Below, piece by piece: positions 17,201-22,716 of a stretch of DNA of 25,179 bases (its first letter is position 1; each line of letters starts with the position of its first letter). The position numbers and the translations under genes were made by a program. The notes below the pieces were generated by a model. It made no database searches and was not told the DNA's origin. It was given only the letters and a program-made list of their open reading frames with translations. This DNA comes from Oscillospiraceae bacterium (GTDB taxonomy: Bacteria; Bacillota_A; Clostridia; Oscillospirales; Oscillospiraceae). The stretch lies in assembly GCA_017936985.1 (NCBI GenBank), contig JAGBEM010000204.1, positions 1 to 25,179 on the forward strand. Reading direction: 5' to 3'.

Positions 17201-19308
17201 CCCTTGACCGGATGCTTGGTCCAGTCGTTATCCGCATTTTCCCAGCGCCATGCGTTGGTGTACAGATAGTAGTTGCCGTTTTCATCCTTTGCCTGGTAGT
17301 TTTCCCGGATAAATTCATGGATGTTCAGCGCGTTGAGCTTCTCATGGACACCCACCTCATACAGCAGGCGGATGGGCTGTGCAGCCTTATAGGTCACAGT
17401 AGCCTTAGTAGCGGTATCCACATTGTCGGTGTCCAGCTCGATCTGATAGGTCACCGTAGGCAGCAGACCTGCAGGGATCCGGAAGGACACCTGCTCCGGT
17501 GTCTTGTCCAGGACCTTGCCACCGGTCACAGCCTTGGAGACCTGGATCGTAAGATACATCATATCCGATGCATGGCTTGTCTGGCTGTCGGTGGTTGCGC
17601 CCATCATCAGATAGCACTTGTTGGCGTAAGCTGCGTTTGCAGGGATCTCGGCATTGGGATCTTCTGCATTCCAGAAACCGATGCAATCACCGTTGGCATC
17701 GGAGAACCAACCCACGTAATTGCTGAAGGAGGTCATATTGCCTCCTGCATCGGTAGTCATACCGATCTGACCAGCGTCATATGCGTTTTGGATCAGTTGA
17801 TGGATCGTAGCTGTATCCGCGATGCCCAGCCGCTGCTTCAGCGCCCAGACCATGTTGTCGCCCAGCGTAGTAGGCTCGGTGGCAGTGCCGAATTCCTGAT
17901 TCAGCAGTGCAGTTACCATCTTTTCGCCGGTGAACAGCTGATTACCGATCAAAATACCCTTCATATCCTTGATCTGCATACCGGAGCCGATCTCGTCAAC
18001 AAAGGTGATGTAACCGCCCAGGTTGGCATTCTCACCATCCAGACGGGTAACATAGTAACCGGCATTCAGGCTGATCTCGTTGACGATCTTCTTAAACTCA
18101 GCAGACAGGTCACTTGCCTCAGATGCGGAGAAATACTTGTTGACATAGACCTCTTCCAGACCTGCCATATAGCTGATGGAAGGATCGTCCGGAGAATTAC
18201 CCAGGTTAACGGTCATGGACTTATTCCATGCATTGGCCAGTGCCTCGAAATCATCCCACAGATCCTCAATGCCGCTGTGCTTGCTGTCGATGGGATCCAG
18301 CACAGCCTTTGCCACATCGCTGTCGGTCACATTGTCCACGCCCAGACCCAGTGTGTACAGATAAGCCTTGTTCTGATATTTTTCAGCGATCTGATTCTTC
18401 ACATAGGAAGCAGTCAGACCGGTCACGAAACCGTCGCCGGCAGTAGATCTGTTGCCCGCGCCATAGTTGGAGTCGTCCGGAACGTCGCTGTAGTTGTTGG
18501 TTGTATAAGTAGGCGCACCGTCACTCATCAGCACCATGACCGGAGTACGGGTGTCAGAAACAGTCGCCGCCTGGAACAGTCCGTAGGCTTCCCACAGACC
18601 GCCCTGGATATAAGTACCGCCTCTCAGCTCCACAGAGGTATTGACCTCATTGCCTTGACCGTCCTTGATATAGGTCGTCGTCCGATTCCAGCCCTCGCCG
18701 GTGGTCACCCGGGCTGTACGGATCGTCCCGCTGGTCCGTTCAATATATACCGTATCTCCGTTTTTGGTGACCGGCGTATAGCGATCCAGCTCAAGCAGCG
18801 TATGGGCATTGGTGGAATACAGCACGATACCTACTCGATTATCCTCGTTGCTGGTAAGCAGGGTATGGATGGCATCGTTTGCTGCCACTACCATGGCGTC
18901 CAGCTCTGTAGTGCTCAAGCTGCCGGAAATATCCAGCACGAACACCGTATCCGTCGGGGTAGTACCCTGACCGACAATAATACTGTTCGCTGCCAGCGCA
19001 GAAAGCGCCACCAGGAAGTTATCCTTTCCAATGGATACATTCAGCTTGCTGCTTGCGTCCGCCGCATTCAGGACAGACTTGTCCGTCCAAACGCCGCCCG
19101 CATGCTGCGTAGTGATGTTTTCCGGATCAAAGGCCAGCTTCCAGCTGTCCAGCGTCGATGCATCCGTCACAGCTTCGATAATGCCAGTAGAAGGATTGGC
19201 ATCCGACTGTGCGGAAACACCCAGATTCGGTATCATAGAAAATACCATCACCACAGTCAAAATTGTCGCAAGCAAACGCTTGGACAGGGAGTGTGTTCTT
19301 ACCATCAT
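11260..19308 (-). CDS. Giant cell-wall-anchored VWA adhesin with 12 Spy0128-like isopeptide repeats
   Basis: This 2682-aa exported protein probably forms a single-chain surface fibre. A signal peptide (1-33, ending GVSA) is followed by a VWA domain (about 115-360) with a MIDAS metal site: DISGS from D126, T232 in GGTYIQGG and D263 in SDGAP. A head region follows (about 370-850), then two DUF5979/SpaA-like domains (about 853-975 and 976-1093). Twelve tandem Spy0128/FctA-like repeats (about 1096-2636) each keep the Lys-Glu-Asn set expected for an internal isopeptide bond. The C-terminus has PPKTA (sortase cut predicted after T2649), a hydrophobic helix and KKKQEQ. I chose ATG 19308 because AAAGGAG (19319-19325) is 10 nt upstream; the frame stays open to an ATG at 19392, but that lies in the promoter. 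VWA plus isopeptide domains resemble pilus-tip adhesins such as RrgA. The ligand is unknown, and no sortase gene is nearby. Confidence 0.92.
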   Translation of the reverse strand: MMVRTHSLSKRLLATILTVVMVFSMIPNLGVSAQSDANPSTGIIEAVTDASTLDSWKLAFDPENITTQHAGGVWTDKSVLNAADASSKLNVSIGKDNFLVALSALAANSIIVGQGTTPTDTVFVLDISGSLSTTELDAMVVAANDAIHTLLTSNEDNRVGIVLYSTNAHTLLELDRYTPVTKNGDTVYIERTSGTIRTARVTTGEGWNRTTTYIKDGQGNEVNTSVELRGGTYIQGGLWEAYGLFQAATVSDTRTPVMVLMSDGAPTYTTNNYSDVPDDSNYGAGNRSTAGDGFVTGLTASYVKNQIAEKYQNKAYLYTLGLGVDNVTDSDVAKAVLDPIDSKHSGIEDLWDDFEALANAWNKSMTVNLGNSPDDPSISYMAGLEEVYVNKYFSASEASDLSAEFKKIVNEISLNAGYYVTRLDGENANLGGYITFVDEIGSGMQIKDMKGILIGNQLFTGEKMVTALLNQEFGTATEPTTLGDNMVWALKQRLGIADTATIHQLIQNAYDAGQIGMTTDAGGNMTSFSNYVGWFSDANGDCIGFWNAEDPNAEIPANAAYANKCYLMMGATTDSQTSHASDMMYLTIQVSKAVTGGKVLDKTPEQVSFRIPAGLLPTVTYQIELDTDNVDTATKATVTYKAAQPIRLLYEVGVHEKLNALNIHEFIRENYQAKDENGNYYLYTNAWRWENADNDWTKHPVKGDAVLEDTSKNSITYAYFEPGEDNEHYYFTHDEQIYVKNGDTYTAVTSASQLAAGNTYYYKHHTYTNSGSGINTHYDELSAEALQIAIGAGLTYVPKGTMHFYGHSHDRDKAPNTTGSYFGIRHHLVNAKIDGSSAADNAYELVYMGNNGRITYAPAQGISISKSMADGTTPDAVFTFDVTLTAPAGVTLAAEYDTVLVAADGTETSGKISVSGGKAVATVKPGQTLHIIGLPTGTTYTVTERRSDGYLQSDATGITGSVAANHMSAVSFVNRVRGVGSLNVVKAVEYLNGAVKTDAAASKKFPVTVTVTDGDVLYTGKVYVDGTETDVTDGVISFEIVDGQTVTITNLPEAYTYTVVEGALPAGYAYVGGTGLTGTITTGVSNAVLNNSYTPEEVKINEVAPFVTITASKNMESSHSVDFTFQFQLLQFNGQEWTEVTIGGNKVIADLHVTAAGTSSVELDLSGLTFTKAGTYDFRVIEVIPAVQEPGMTYDRTFHDFEIVVADIDLDGKLEISKVEAVGQHTVVTPGADNYGVTAGFTNTYALNSTKLTIQAKKILTDITAGGSKNMTLKDGQFTFVLTDTTDVANPVVLGTEGNGVLGDVLFPTITYTNEGTYTYTVHEVNEGKAGYTYDGAVYSITVTVGKNGDDLVITDIDVLKDNVDTGYVFDAATFNNILNGDTLAFNNTYKADPTTLNLTGNKTLTNLTPGVANTDMTSSIKANDYTFALSMQDGTMHKIASLTAEKGYYEYDESQRSAYDGGVIAFNNLYFNEAGTYVFELVEKKGSKPGVTYDAAEYLITVVVTDNGEGKLEVTSTTYTKDGIPASKIEFNNTYKAEASAPVTITGSKELTGIRDIVDGEFSFTLTGNGVNETVKNVGKTFTFSELTFDTVGTYTYTVSEVNGGQTINGVTYDDTVYTVTVTVTDDGTGKLTASVSGGENIAFENDYVAAPAKIALTGRKLLAGRPSTKPLGDGEFSFVLTGDKVAGGSETKSNAANGTISFSEIEFDTVGTYTFTIKEVIPTNKAPGIHYDETTINVTVVVKDNGLGQLVATVTMDPRQDVADVDFRFFNRYHADDTDPVVLEGTKELLNRPAQYPLEDNEFSFILKDKDGKVVETVKNVGNKFTFTGLTFDAAGEYAYTIEEENGGATIEGVTYSAIKYDVTVTVTDEGTGKLTASVEYKLNGSTVEAENVKFVNTYAVNDTETLELSGKKDLQDRPAEYPLKENEFSFTITGPNLPAEGETVTNDINGDFKFSKLNFTAVGEYVYTVTEVHKGETINGVKYDDAVYTVTVNVTDNGEGGLDSTITYEKNGSTVGKDDVIFTNTYDAADTDPVILEANKELTGRPSQFPMQDNEFQFTLTGPNIPNGSETKGNVGGKVTFTGITFDKVGKYEYTITEVAGGLDYIDYDETEYKVIVEVKDLGTGKLTTQVTYTKNGTPVDADKVLFTNAYQPKATDEVELGGNKNLVNITGGGSIAMTPGNEYSFNLKGNGVDETVTNNGSSFAFSKLTFDKAGDHVFTITEVKGSKDYIGYDDAEYQVTITVTDEGTGKLKVTDIAYTKDGAKADKVVFDNTYNAKPVTGVVIEANKTLTDITGGGKLTLTPANDDFSFNLKGAGVDETVKNVGGKVTFTLDYNKPGKYEYTMTEVVGNKPGIGYDDKTAYNVVVTVTDPGDGQLVASVAYKKGDAAVAAEDVVFANTFKAADAELTLAGKKTLSGGRDLKPGEFSFTLKGENVNETVANDKEGIFKFNTLTFDKVGTYSFTISEVNGGKTIDGVHHDEKVYEITVTVSYDGKEMTAVATVDGKEVDEYGFTNIFTPDPVTVEITAEKKVDNKSTLPMGKDGFTFQLTDGQTPATKVSGTDGLAKFQLTYTGKDVGKTYTYKLSEVKGSIDGMTYDEKVYEITVTISQDATTGELKATVSKTDNAVFTNVYAPVIPDDPEPPKTADNFDLARWATMLTFSAFCMMAVLVLGKKKQEQ
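11395..16020 (-). repeat. Coding array of 12 Spy0128/FctA-like domain repeats
   Basis: Twelve units of about 128 residues each follow one plan: a first strand with Lys (e.g. ITGSKELTG), a middle F-F-L strand, a Glu strand (e.g. YTYTVSEVNG), VTVTVTDxGTGKL, and a last strand with Asn (e.g. IEFNNTY). Units 6-8 are the most alike, sharing a RPAxYPL/RPSQFPM insert and pointing to recent duplication. Unit 3 is the most divergent in the middle and has ELVEKKGSK instead of SEV. Confidence 0.85.
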
Positions 19309-19331
19309 AACACAACAGCTCCTTTCAGGTT

Positions 19332-19374
19332 TCCCCTTGATACAGTAAGGGGATTGTATCATACCTGTATCATA
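19332..19374 (-). promoter_or_regulatory. Structured leader with interleaved stems and TATGATACA repeats
   Basis: On the minus strand TATGATACA occurs at 19374-19366 (including the -10 box) and again 11 bp later (19363-19355), and TGATACA recurs inverted at 19344-19338. In the RNA, TGATACA (19361-19355) can pair with TGTATCA (19344-19338), while TCCCCTT (19353-19347) can pair with AAGGGGA (19338-19332). The two 7-bp stems are interleaved, so they form either a pseudoknot or two exclusive hairpins, ending 6 nt before the ribosome binding site. Confidence 0.5.
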
Positions 19375-19397
19375 GCACAACCGGTTTTTCAACGCAA
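19369..19397 (-). promoter_or_regulatory. Promoter of the giant wall-protein gene
   Basis: TTGCGT (19397-19392) and TATGAT (19374-19369) are 17 bp apart, with TGC before the -10 (extended -10). Transcription would begin near 19362 and give a leader of about 54 nt. This excludes the in-frame ATG at 19392, which is part of the -35 region. Confidence 0.75.
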
Positions 19398-19454
19398 TAT
19401 TTTTTTCTAAGATTTTTATTTTTTTGGCTTCAAATTGAGATTTAGCGAGCTGTT

Positions 19455-19612
19455 AAGCCTTCCCCTGGGGGAAGGTGGCCGAGCGTAAGCGAGGTCGGAT
19501 GAGGGTCAGCCCTGTACCGATAATTGCAACAGCTCAGTAAAATCGGTTCTTGTTTTGCCCTCATCAGTTAAAAATCAAAGATTTTTGCCAGCTTCCCCAG
19601 AGGGGAAGCCTT
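19455..19612. mobile_element. MITE-like palindromic repeat element (about 158 bp)
   Basis: The ends are imperfect inverted repeats of about 25 bp: AAGCCTTCCCCTGGGGGAAG on the left and the reverse of AAGGCTTCCCCTCTGGGGAA on the right. Each end is itself a hairpin (CCTTCCCC-TG-GGGGAAGG at 19459-19476; GCTTCCCC-AGA-GGGGAAGC at 19591-19609). Further inside are GGATGAGGG (19497-19505) and its complement CCCTCATC (19558-19565), and AAAAATC-AAA-GATTTTT (19570-19586). It carries no gene. The pattern resembles non-autonomous repeats scattered in gut Ruminococcaceae genomes; no clear target-site duplication is visible. Confidence 0.65.
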
Positions 19613-19682
19613 TGGGCGCTGCCGCGCCATAGCGGCTATCGAACAGCTCCATAAACTACAATTTGATAACTGCACAGCAAAA
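19613..19682. other. Gene-free flank of the repeat element
   Basis: Together with 19398-19454 this completes a gene-free stretch between the wall-protein promoter and the MgtC gene. It holds a small GCCGC/GCGGC hairpin (19621-19635) and AACAGCTC (19642-19649), which mirrors GAGCTGTT at 19447-19454, so the element may really extend to 19447-19649. The 19400-19440 part is a T-rich tract upstream of the wall-protein promoter. Nothing else was recognised. Confidence 0.4.
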
Positions 19683-19704
19683 GGGCGCGGTTTGCACCGC
19701 GCCC
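19676..19704 (-). terminator. Rho-independent terminator of the MgtC-family gene
   Basis: GGGCGCGG (19683-19690) and CCGCGCCC (19697-19704) form a perfect 8-bp GC stem around a 6-nt loop. On the minus strand it is followed by TTTTGCTG, a short T-run. It lies 12 bp after the gene's stop codon. Confidence 0.75.
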
Positions 19705-19716
19705 TCATCCTATTTT

Positions 19717-20397
19717 TTACAGCTCTTCCAGATAGAGCACACCCTCCAGCTTCCGCAGCTTTTTCAGCAGCGGTGCATGATCCATCCGCTTTGCGCACTT
19801 CAGTGTGGCGATGATCGCCCGGGCATTTTCCTCCGTAGCCGGATCCTGCTCCATTTGAACATTCTCGATCTCCACATTCATCTCCCGGATCTGCCGGATC
19901 AGATTGCCCAGGTTGGTCTTTTCAGAAAATTCCACATAAACTTCCAATGTCCGGGTCTTGCTGCGCATACGGTTATCCCAACGCTGCAGCAGCGTCAGCA
20001 CCGTAAACACCAGAAAACCTGCCACCAGCGCCGCCTCATAGAAGCCAACACCCAGTGCAAGACCCACACCGGCAGCAGCCCAAAGGCCGGCAGCTGTGGT
20101 CAGACCCTTGATTTGATTGTGCTTGGTGACCACGATGGTACCTGCACCCAAAAAGCCGATGCCGCTGACCACCTGAGCACCCAGACGCATGGGATCACCA
20201 GCCTGAGAGACCTGATAAAGATACTGGTTGGTCAGCATGATCAAGCAAGAGCCAACACACACCAGCATATAGGTTCTCAGGCCTGCCGGGCGGTTTTTCA
20301 TACCCCGCTCCAGACCAAGAACGCCGCCGAGGATCAGCGCACACGCCAGCCGCAGTATAATAGATAAATATGTAACCTCACGCAATACCAATTCCAC
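19717..20397 (-). CDS. MgtC/SapB-family inner-membrane protein (GTG start)
   Basis: This 226-aa protein has a membrane N-terminal half and a soluble C-terminal half. Family signatures are clear: LGGVLGLERGMKNRPAGLRTYMLVCVGS near residues 23-50, GIGFLGAGTIV, and GLTTAAGLWAAAGVGLALG. There are about five membrane helices, followed by an ACT-like domain starting TLEVYVEFSEKTNLGNLIRQ. MgtC of Salmonella is linked to magnesium limitation and acts on ATP synthase and phosphate control; in Gram-positives its role is not settled. The start is GTG 20397; the nearest purine-rich stretch (AAAGGA, about 12 nt upstream) is further than usual, and TTG 20391 is an alternative. It is monocistronic, with its own promoter and terminator. 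Confidence 0.9.
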   Translation of the reverse strand: MELVLREVTYLSIILRLACALILGGVLGLERGMKNRPAGLRTYMLVCVGSCLIMLTNQYLYQVSQAGDPMRLGAQVVSGIGFLGAGTIVVTKHNQIKGLTTAAGLWAAAGVGLALGVGFYEAALVAGFLVFTVLTLLQRWDNRMRSKTRTLEVYVEFSEKTNLGNLIRQIREMNVEIENVQMEQDPATEENARAIIATLKCAKRMDHAPLLKKLRKLEGVLYLEEL

Positions 20398-20475
20398 TTG
20401 TGCCAGCCATCCTTTCCCCGGGTGGTTTATATTCTATGTTCCCAACCTTGTTGCTATGCCGTTTGTTATCCGCAA

Positions 20476-20504
20476 AGTATAATCCAAAGACATTAAAAAG
20501 TCAA
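20476..20504 (-). promoter_or_regulatory. Promoter of the MgtC-family gene
   Basis: TTGACT (20504-20499) and TATACT (20481-20476) are 17 bp apart. Transcription would start near 20469, leaving a leader of about 72 nt. No magnesium riboswitch-like structure was recognised in that leader. Confidence 0.75.
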
Positions 20505-20588
20505 TCCTGCGCCAATATAATTTGGAGCTTTACCCAAAAACACCTGCAAATTTTGTACATCTTGCCAAATTCACTTTTGCGAAACCCC

Positions 20589-20617
20589 TTGTCCTTTGTT
20601 TTGCGCCGTGCTATAAT
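20589..20617 (+). promoter_or_regulatory. Promoter of the MFS operon
   Basis: TTGTCC (20589-20594) and a perfect TATAAT (20612-20617) are 17 bp apart, about 30 bp before the start codon at 20647. A second match (TTAAAA, 17 bp, TATAAT at 20515-20520) lies further up inside the dyad CCAATATAATTTGG and is weaker evidence. The region is a divergent intergenic stretch shared with the MgtC-family promoter. Confidence 0.75.
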
Positions 20618-20646
20618 CGGTTCAGAAACGCAAAAAGGAGCGATGT

Positions 20647-21954
20647 ATGATGCAAAAAACCAAGCTCACAGGGAAATTTTACCTGGCTCTGGTGATCTTC
20701 TCCCTGGTAGGCCAGGTCGCCTGGGTCGTGGAGAATATGTACCTAAATGTCTTTATCTATAAAATGTTCCACGCCAGCGCGGAGCAGATCTCTTTCATGG
20801 TGGCCGCCTCCGCCGTCACCGCCACGGTGACCACCTTGCTCATCGGCGCTCTTTCCGACAAACTGGGAAAGCGGAAGGTGTTCATCTGCGCAGGCTATAT
20901 CCTCTGGGGCATCTCCATTCTGGGCTTCGGTCTGATCCGGGTACACGATGTGCACAATCTGTTCTTCCCGATGATGTCCTTCAACGGTGCCGCAATTTCC
21001 CTTTGCATCACCCTGACCATCGCCTTGGACTGCATCATGACCTTCTTCGGCTCTTCTGCCAATGATGCTTGCTTCAACGCCTGGCTCACCGACGCCACCG
21101 ACGAAACTAACCGGGGCACTGCCGAGGGCATTAACGCCATGATGCCGTTGCTTGCGATCCTGGTGGTGTTCGGCGGCTTTATGGGCATGGATCAGAGCAA
21201 GGCAGAGGACTGGACGCTGATCTTCACCGTCATTGGCGCTGTTGTTATCGCTCTGGGCATCGCTGGCTTCTTCCTCATCCAGGACACTGGCGTAAAAATG
21301 GCAGAAAACCAGAAATATTTCGCCAATATCTTCTACGGCTTCCGCCCCAGCGTAGTCAAAGCCAACAAATCCTTGTACATGACCTTGGTTTTGCTGGCAC
21401 TGTTTAATATTTCCATCCAGATCTTCATGCCTTACCTGATCCTTTATTACACCGAAGCCCTGGGACTTTCCGATTACGTTCTGATCTTCGCCCCTGCCAT
21501 CATCATTTCCGCGGTGTTCACCGCCCTGTACGGCAAGGTTTATGACAAATCCGGCTTCAAAACCGCCATCATCCCCACTCTTGCCCTGCTGATGATCGGC
21601 TATGTCCTTTTGTACTTCGTACGCCATACCGCCCTGGTGTTCATTGCCAGTCTGATCATGATGTGTGGTTATATCGGTACCGGTGCCATGATCGGCGCAC
21701 TGATCCGTGACCGCACCCCGGAGAACAAGGCTGGTATGTTCCAGGGTCTGCGGATCGTTGGACAGGTGCTGATCCCCGGTGTTATCGGCCCGGCCATCGG
21801 CGCCGCGGTGCTGAAAAACGCAGACACCATCGTTAACAGCGACGGCACCACCTCTTTCATCCCCAACGAAAACATTTTCCTGGCCGCCTTCCTGGCAGGT
21901 ATCCTGGCCTGCCTGATCCTCATCCCTCTTTGTAAAATGCTGAAGAAGAAATAA
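20647..21954 (+). CDS. Major facilitator superfamily transporter, probably for glycosides
   Basis: This 435-aa integral membrane protein has about 12 predicted helices. The cytoplasmic loop after helix 2 reads GALSDKLGKRKVF, the MFS A-motif (GxLxDrxGrrk), and a repeat-like loop in the second half reads GKVYDKSGFKTAI. DACFNAWLTDATDETNRGTAEG in the middle resembles the substrate-side motif of sugar-type MFS carriers in Clostridia. The ATG at 20647 is 6 nt after AAGGAG (20635-20640). The following small gene starts 12 bp after its stop and a GH2 enzyme lies beyond, so import of a glycoside that the GH2 enzyme then cleaves is the simplest reading. Substrate and coupling ion are unknown. Confidence 0.87.
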   Translation: MMQKTKLTGKFYLALVIFSLVGQVAWVVENMYLNVFIYKMFHASAEQISFMVAASAVTATVTTLLIGALSDKLGKRKVFICAGYILWGISILGFGLIRVHDVHNLFFPMMSFNGAAISLCITLTIALDCIMTFFGSSANDACFNAWLTDATDETNRGTAEGINAMMPLLAILVVFGGFMGMDQSKAEDWTLIFTVIGAVVIALGIAGFFLIQDTGVKMAENQKYFANIFYGFRPSVVKANKSLYMTLVLLALFNISIQIFMPYLILYYTEALGLSDYVLIFAPAIIISAVFTALYGKVYDKSGFKTAIIPTLALLMIGYVLLYFVRHTALVFIASLIMMCGYIGTGAMIGALIRDRTPENKAGMFQGLRIVGQVLIPGVIGPAIGAAVLKNADTIVNSDGTTSFIPNENIFLAAFLAGILACLILIPLCKMLKKK

Positions 21955-21966
21955 GAGAGGTTAATT

Positions 21967-22563
21967 ATGAAGCAATGGATCAAGCGCATTCTGATAGGCG
22001 TTGTGGTGTTGGCAGTTATGTCAGGATGTTTTATGTATTTCTTTCGTGAAACCTACGCTGTGCTTCATATTCCTCCGGTTGTATGTCAATACACGCTGGA
22101 CGGCATAACCCCAGAAGTTTTTTGTGCAACAAAGGGCGCGGATACGATTTTAAATGGTAACTATGCATATGCCAAAGTAGATAAAGACGGCTGCTTGATC
22201 CTGATTGTGGAGAAAGAAATTGTCGATGAGTGGAAGAATAGCCTGTTACCGCTGCAAATTCTGCAATGCGTACTCGGTGACAGCCGAGACATTGGCATTA
22301 CTGTAGATTATTCTTATGATTTTCTGAATTATATGGAGCGTGCAGAAAGTTGCGGCTTTGAAATAGCTGAGGATTTCAAAAAGATTATTGACGGCCCGGG
22401 AGATAACAGCTGGTATTGTCCATTCATCTTTACGGCATGCATAGAGCTGCAGATGTTCGAGGGTAAGGATTGTAAGGATATTTTTGTTGAGCTGTATCGA
22501 TATGATGATAATGGAGAATTGCTCGAATATGATTGTTATCCTGATTTCCTAACAGAGAAATAG
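21967..22563 (+). CDS. Orphan membrane-anchored protein
   Basis: I do not recognise this 198-aa protein. It begins with a basic stretch and a hydrophobic segment (residues about 7-26) containing SGC, a near-lipobox. Aromatic residues right after the Cys make a simple N-terminal membrane anchor more likely than a lipoprotein. The rest is acidic, with paired Cys and a tail rich in Asp and Tyr, probably facing outside. ATG 21967 is 6 nt after AGAGAGG and 12 bp after the MFS stop, so it is probably co-transcribed. Its codons are visibly AT-richer (many GAT, TTT, ATT) than those of both neighbours, suggesting a separate origin or a poorly expressed gene. Confidence 0.7.
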   Translation: MKQWIKRILIGVVVLAVMSGCFMYFFRETYAVLHIPPVVCQYTLDGITPEVFCATKGADTILNGNYAYAKVDKDGCLILIVEKEIVDEWKNSLLPLQILQCVLGDSRDIGITVDYSYDFLNYMERAESCGFEIAEDFKKIIDGPGDNSWYCPFIFTACIELQMFEGKDCKDIFVELYRYDDNGELLEYDCYPDFLTEK

Positions 22564-22627
22564 ATATTACGCAATAAAACATAGTATATGCATGTTTCAG
22601 CCGCACCTTTTGGTTCGAATGGGACTT

Positions 22628-22688
22628 GCGGTTCTGTTAAGCCAACTCTCCTTTCAATGACACGGTAGTTTTAGGCGAAACAGAACGC
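22628..22688 (+). promoter_or_regulatory. Imperfect inverted repeat upstream of the GH2 gene
   Basis: GCGGTTCTGTTAAGCC (22628-22643) mirrors GGCGAAACAGAACGC (22674-22688): a TTCTGTT/AACAGAA stem, a 2-nt mismatch and GCC/GGC, around a 30-nt loop. It lacks a following T-run, so it is not a terminator. It may be a leader structure or paired operator halves. No convincing promoter was found in 22564-22716, which supports read-through from the MFS operon. Confidence 0.35.
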
Positions 22689-22716
22689 TAAACTAAACTT
22701 GGAAAGGACAAAACCT

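Noticed and set aside
19308..19392. Upstream in-frame ATG codons (19392 and 19362) as start of the giant wall protein
   Set aside because: The first lies in the promoter and the second at the predicted transcription start; neither has an RBS, whereas 19308 does and is followed directly by a proper signal peptide.
11863..19410. A 2515-codon plus-strand open frame opposite the giant wall protein
   Set aside because: It reads the exact reverse complement of the real codons, has no RBS or family motif, and is open only because TTA, CTA and TCA are avoided on the coding strand.
20378..20410. A ten-codon ORF overlapping the MgtC-family start, reminiscent of mgtC leader peptides
   Set aside because: Its ATG directly abuts the AAGG with no spacer and the peptide shows no proline or magnesium-sensing features.
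20743..21627. A 294-codon minus frame inside the MFS gene
   Set aside because: Low-complexity Asp/Gly/His-rich shadow of membrane-protein codons; the plus strand encodes a clear MFS protein with promoter and RBS.
22600..22632. A GGTTCGAAT stretch resembling a tRNA T-arm
   Set aside because: No acceptor, D-arm or anticodon partner could be built around it, so it is not a tRNA or convincing remnant.
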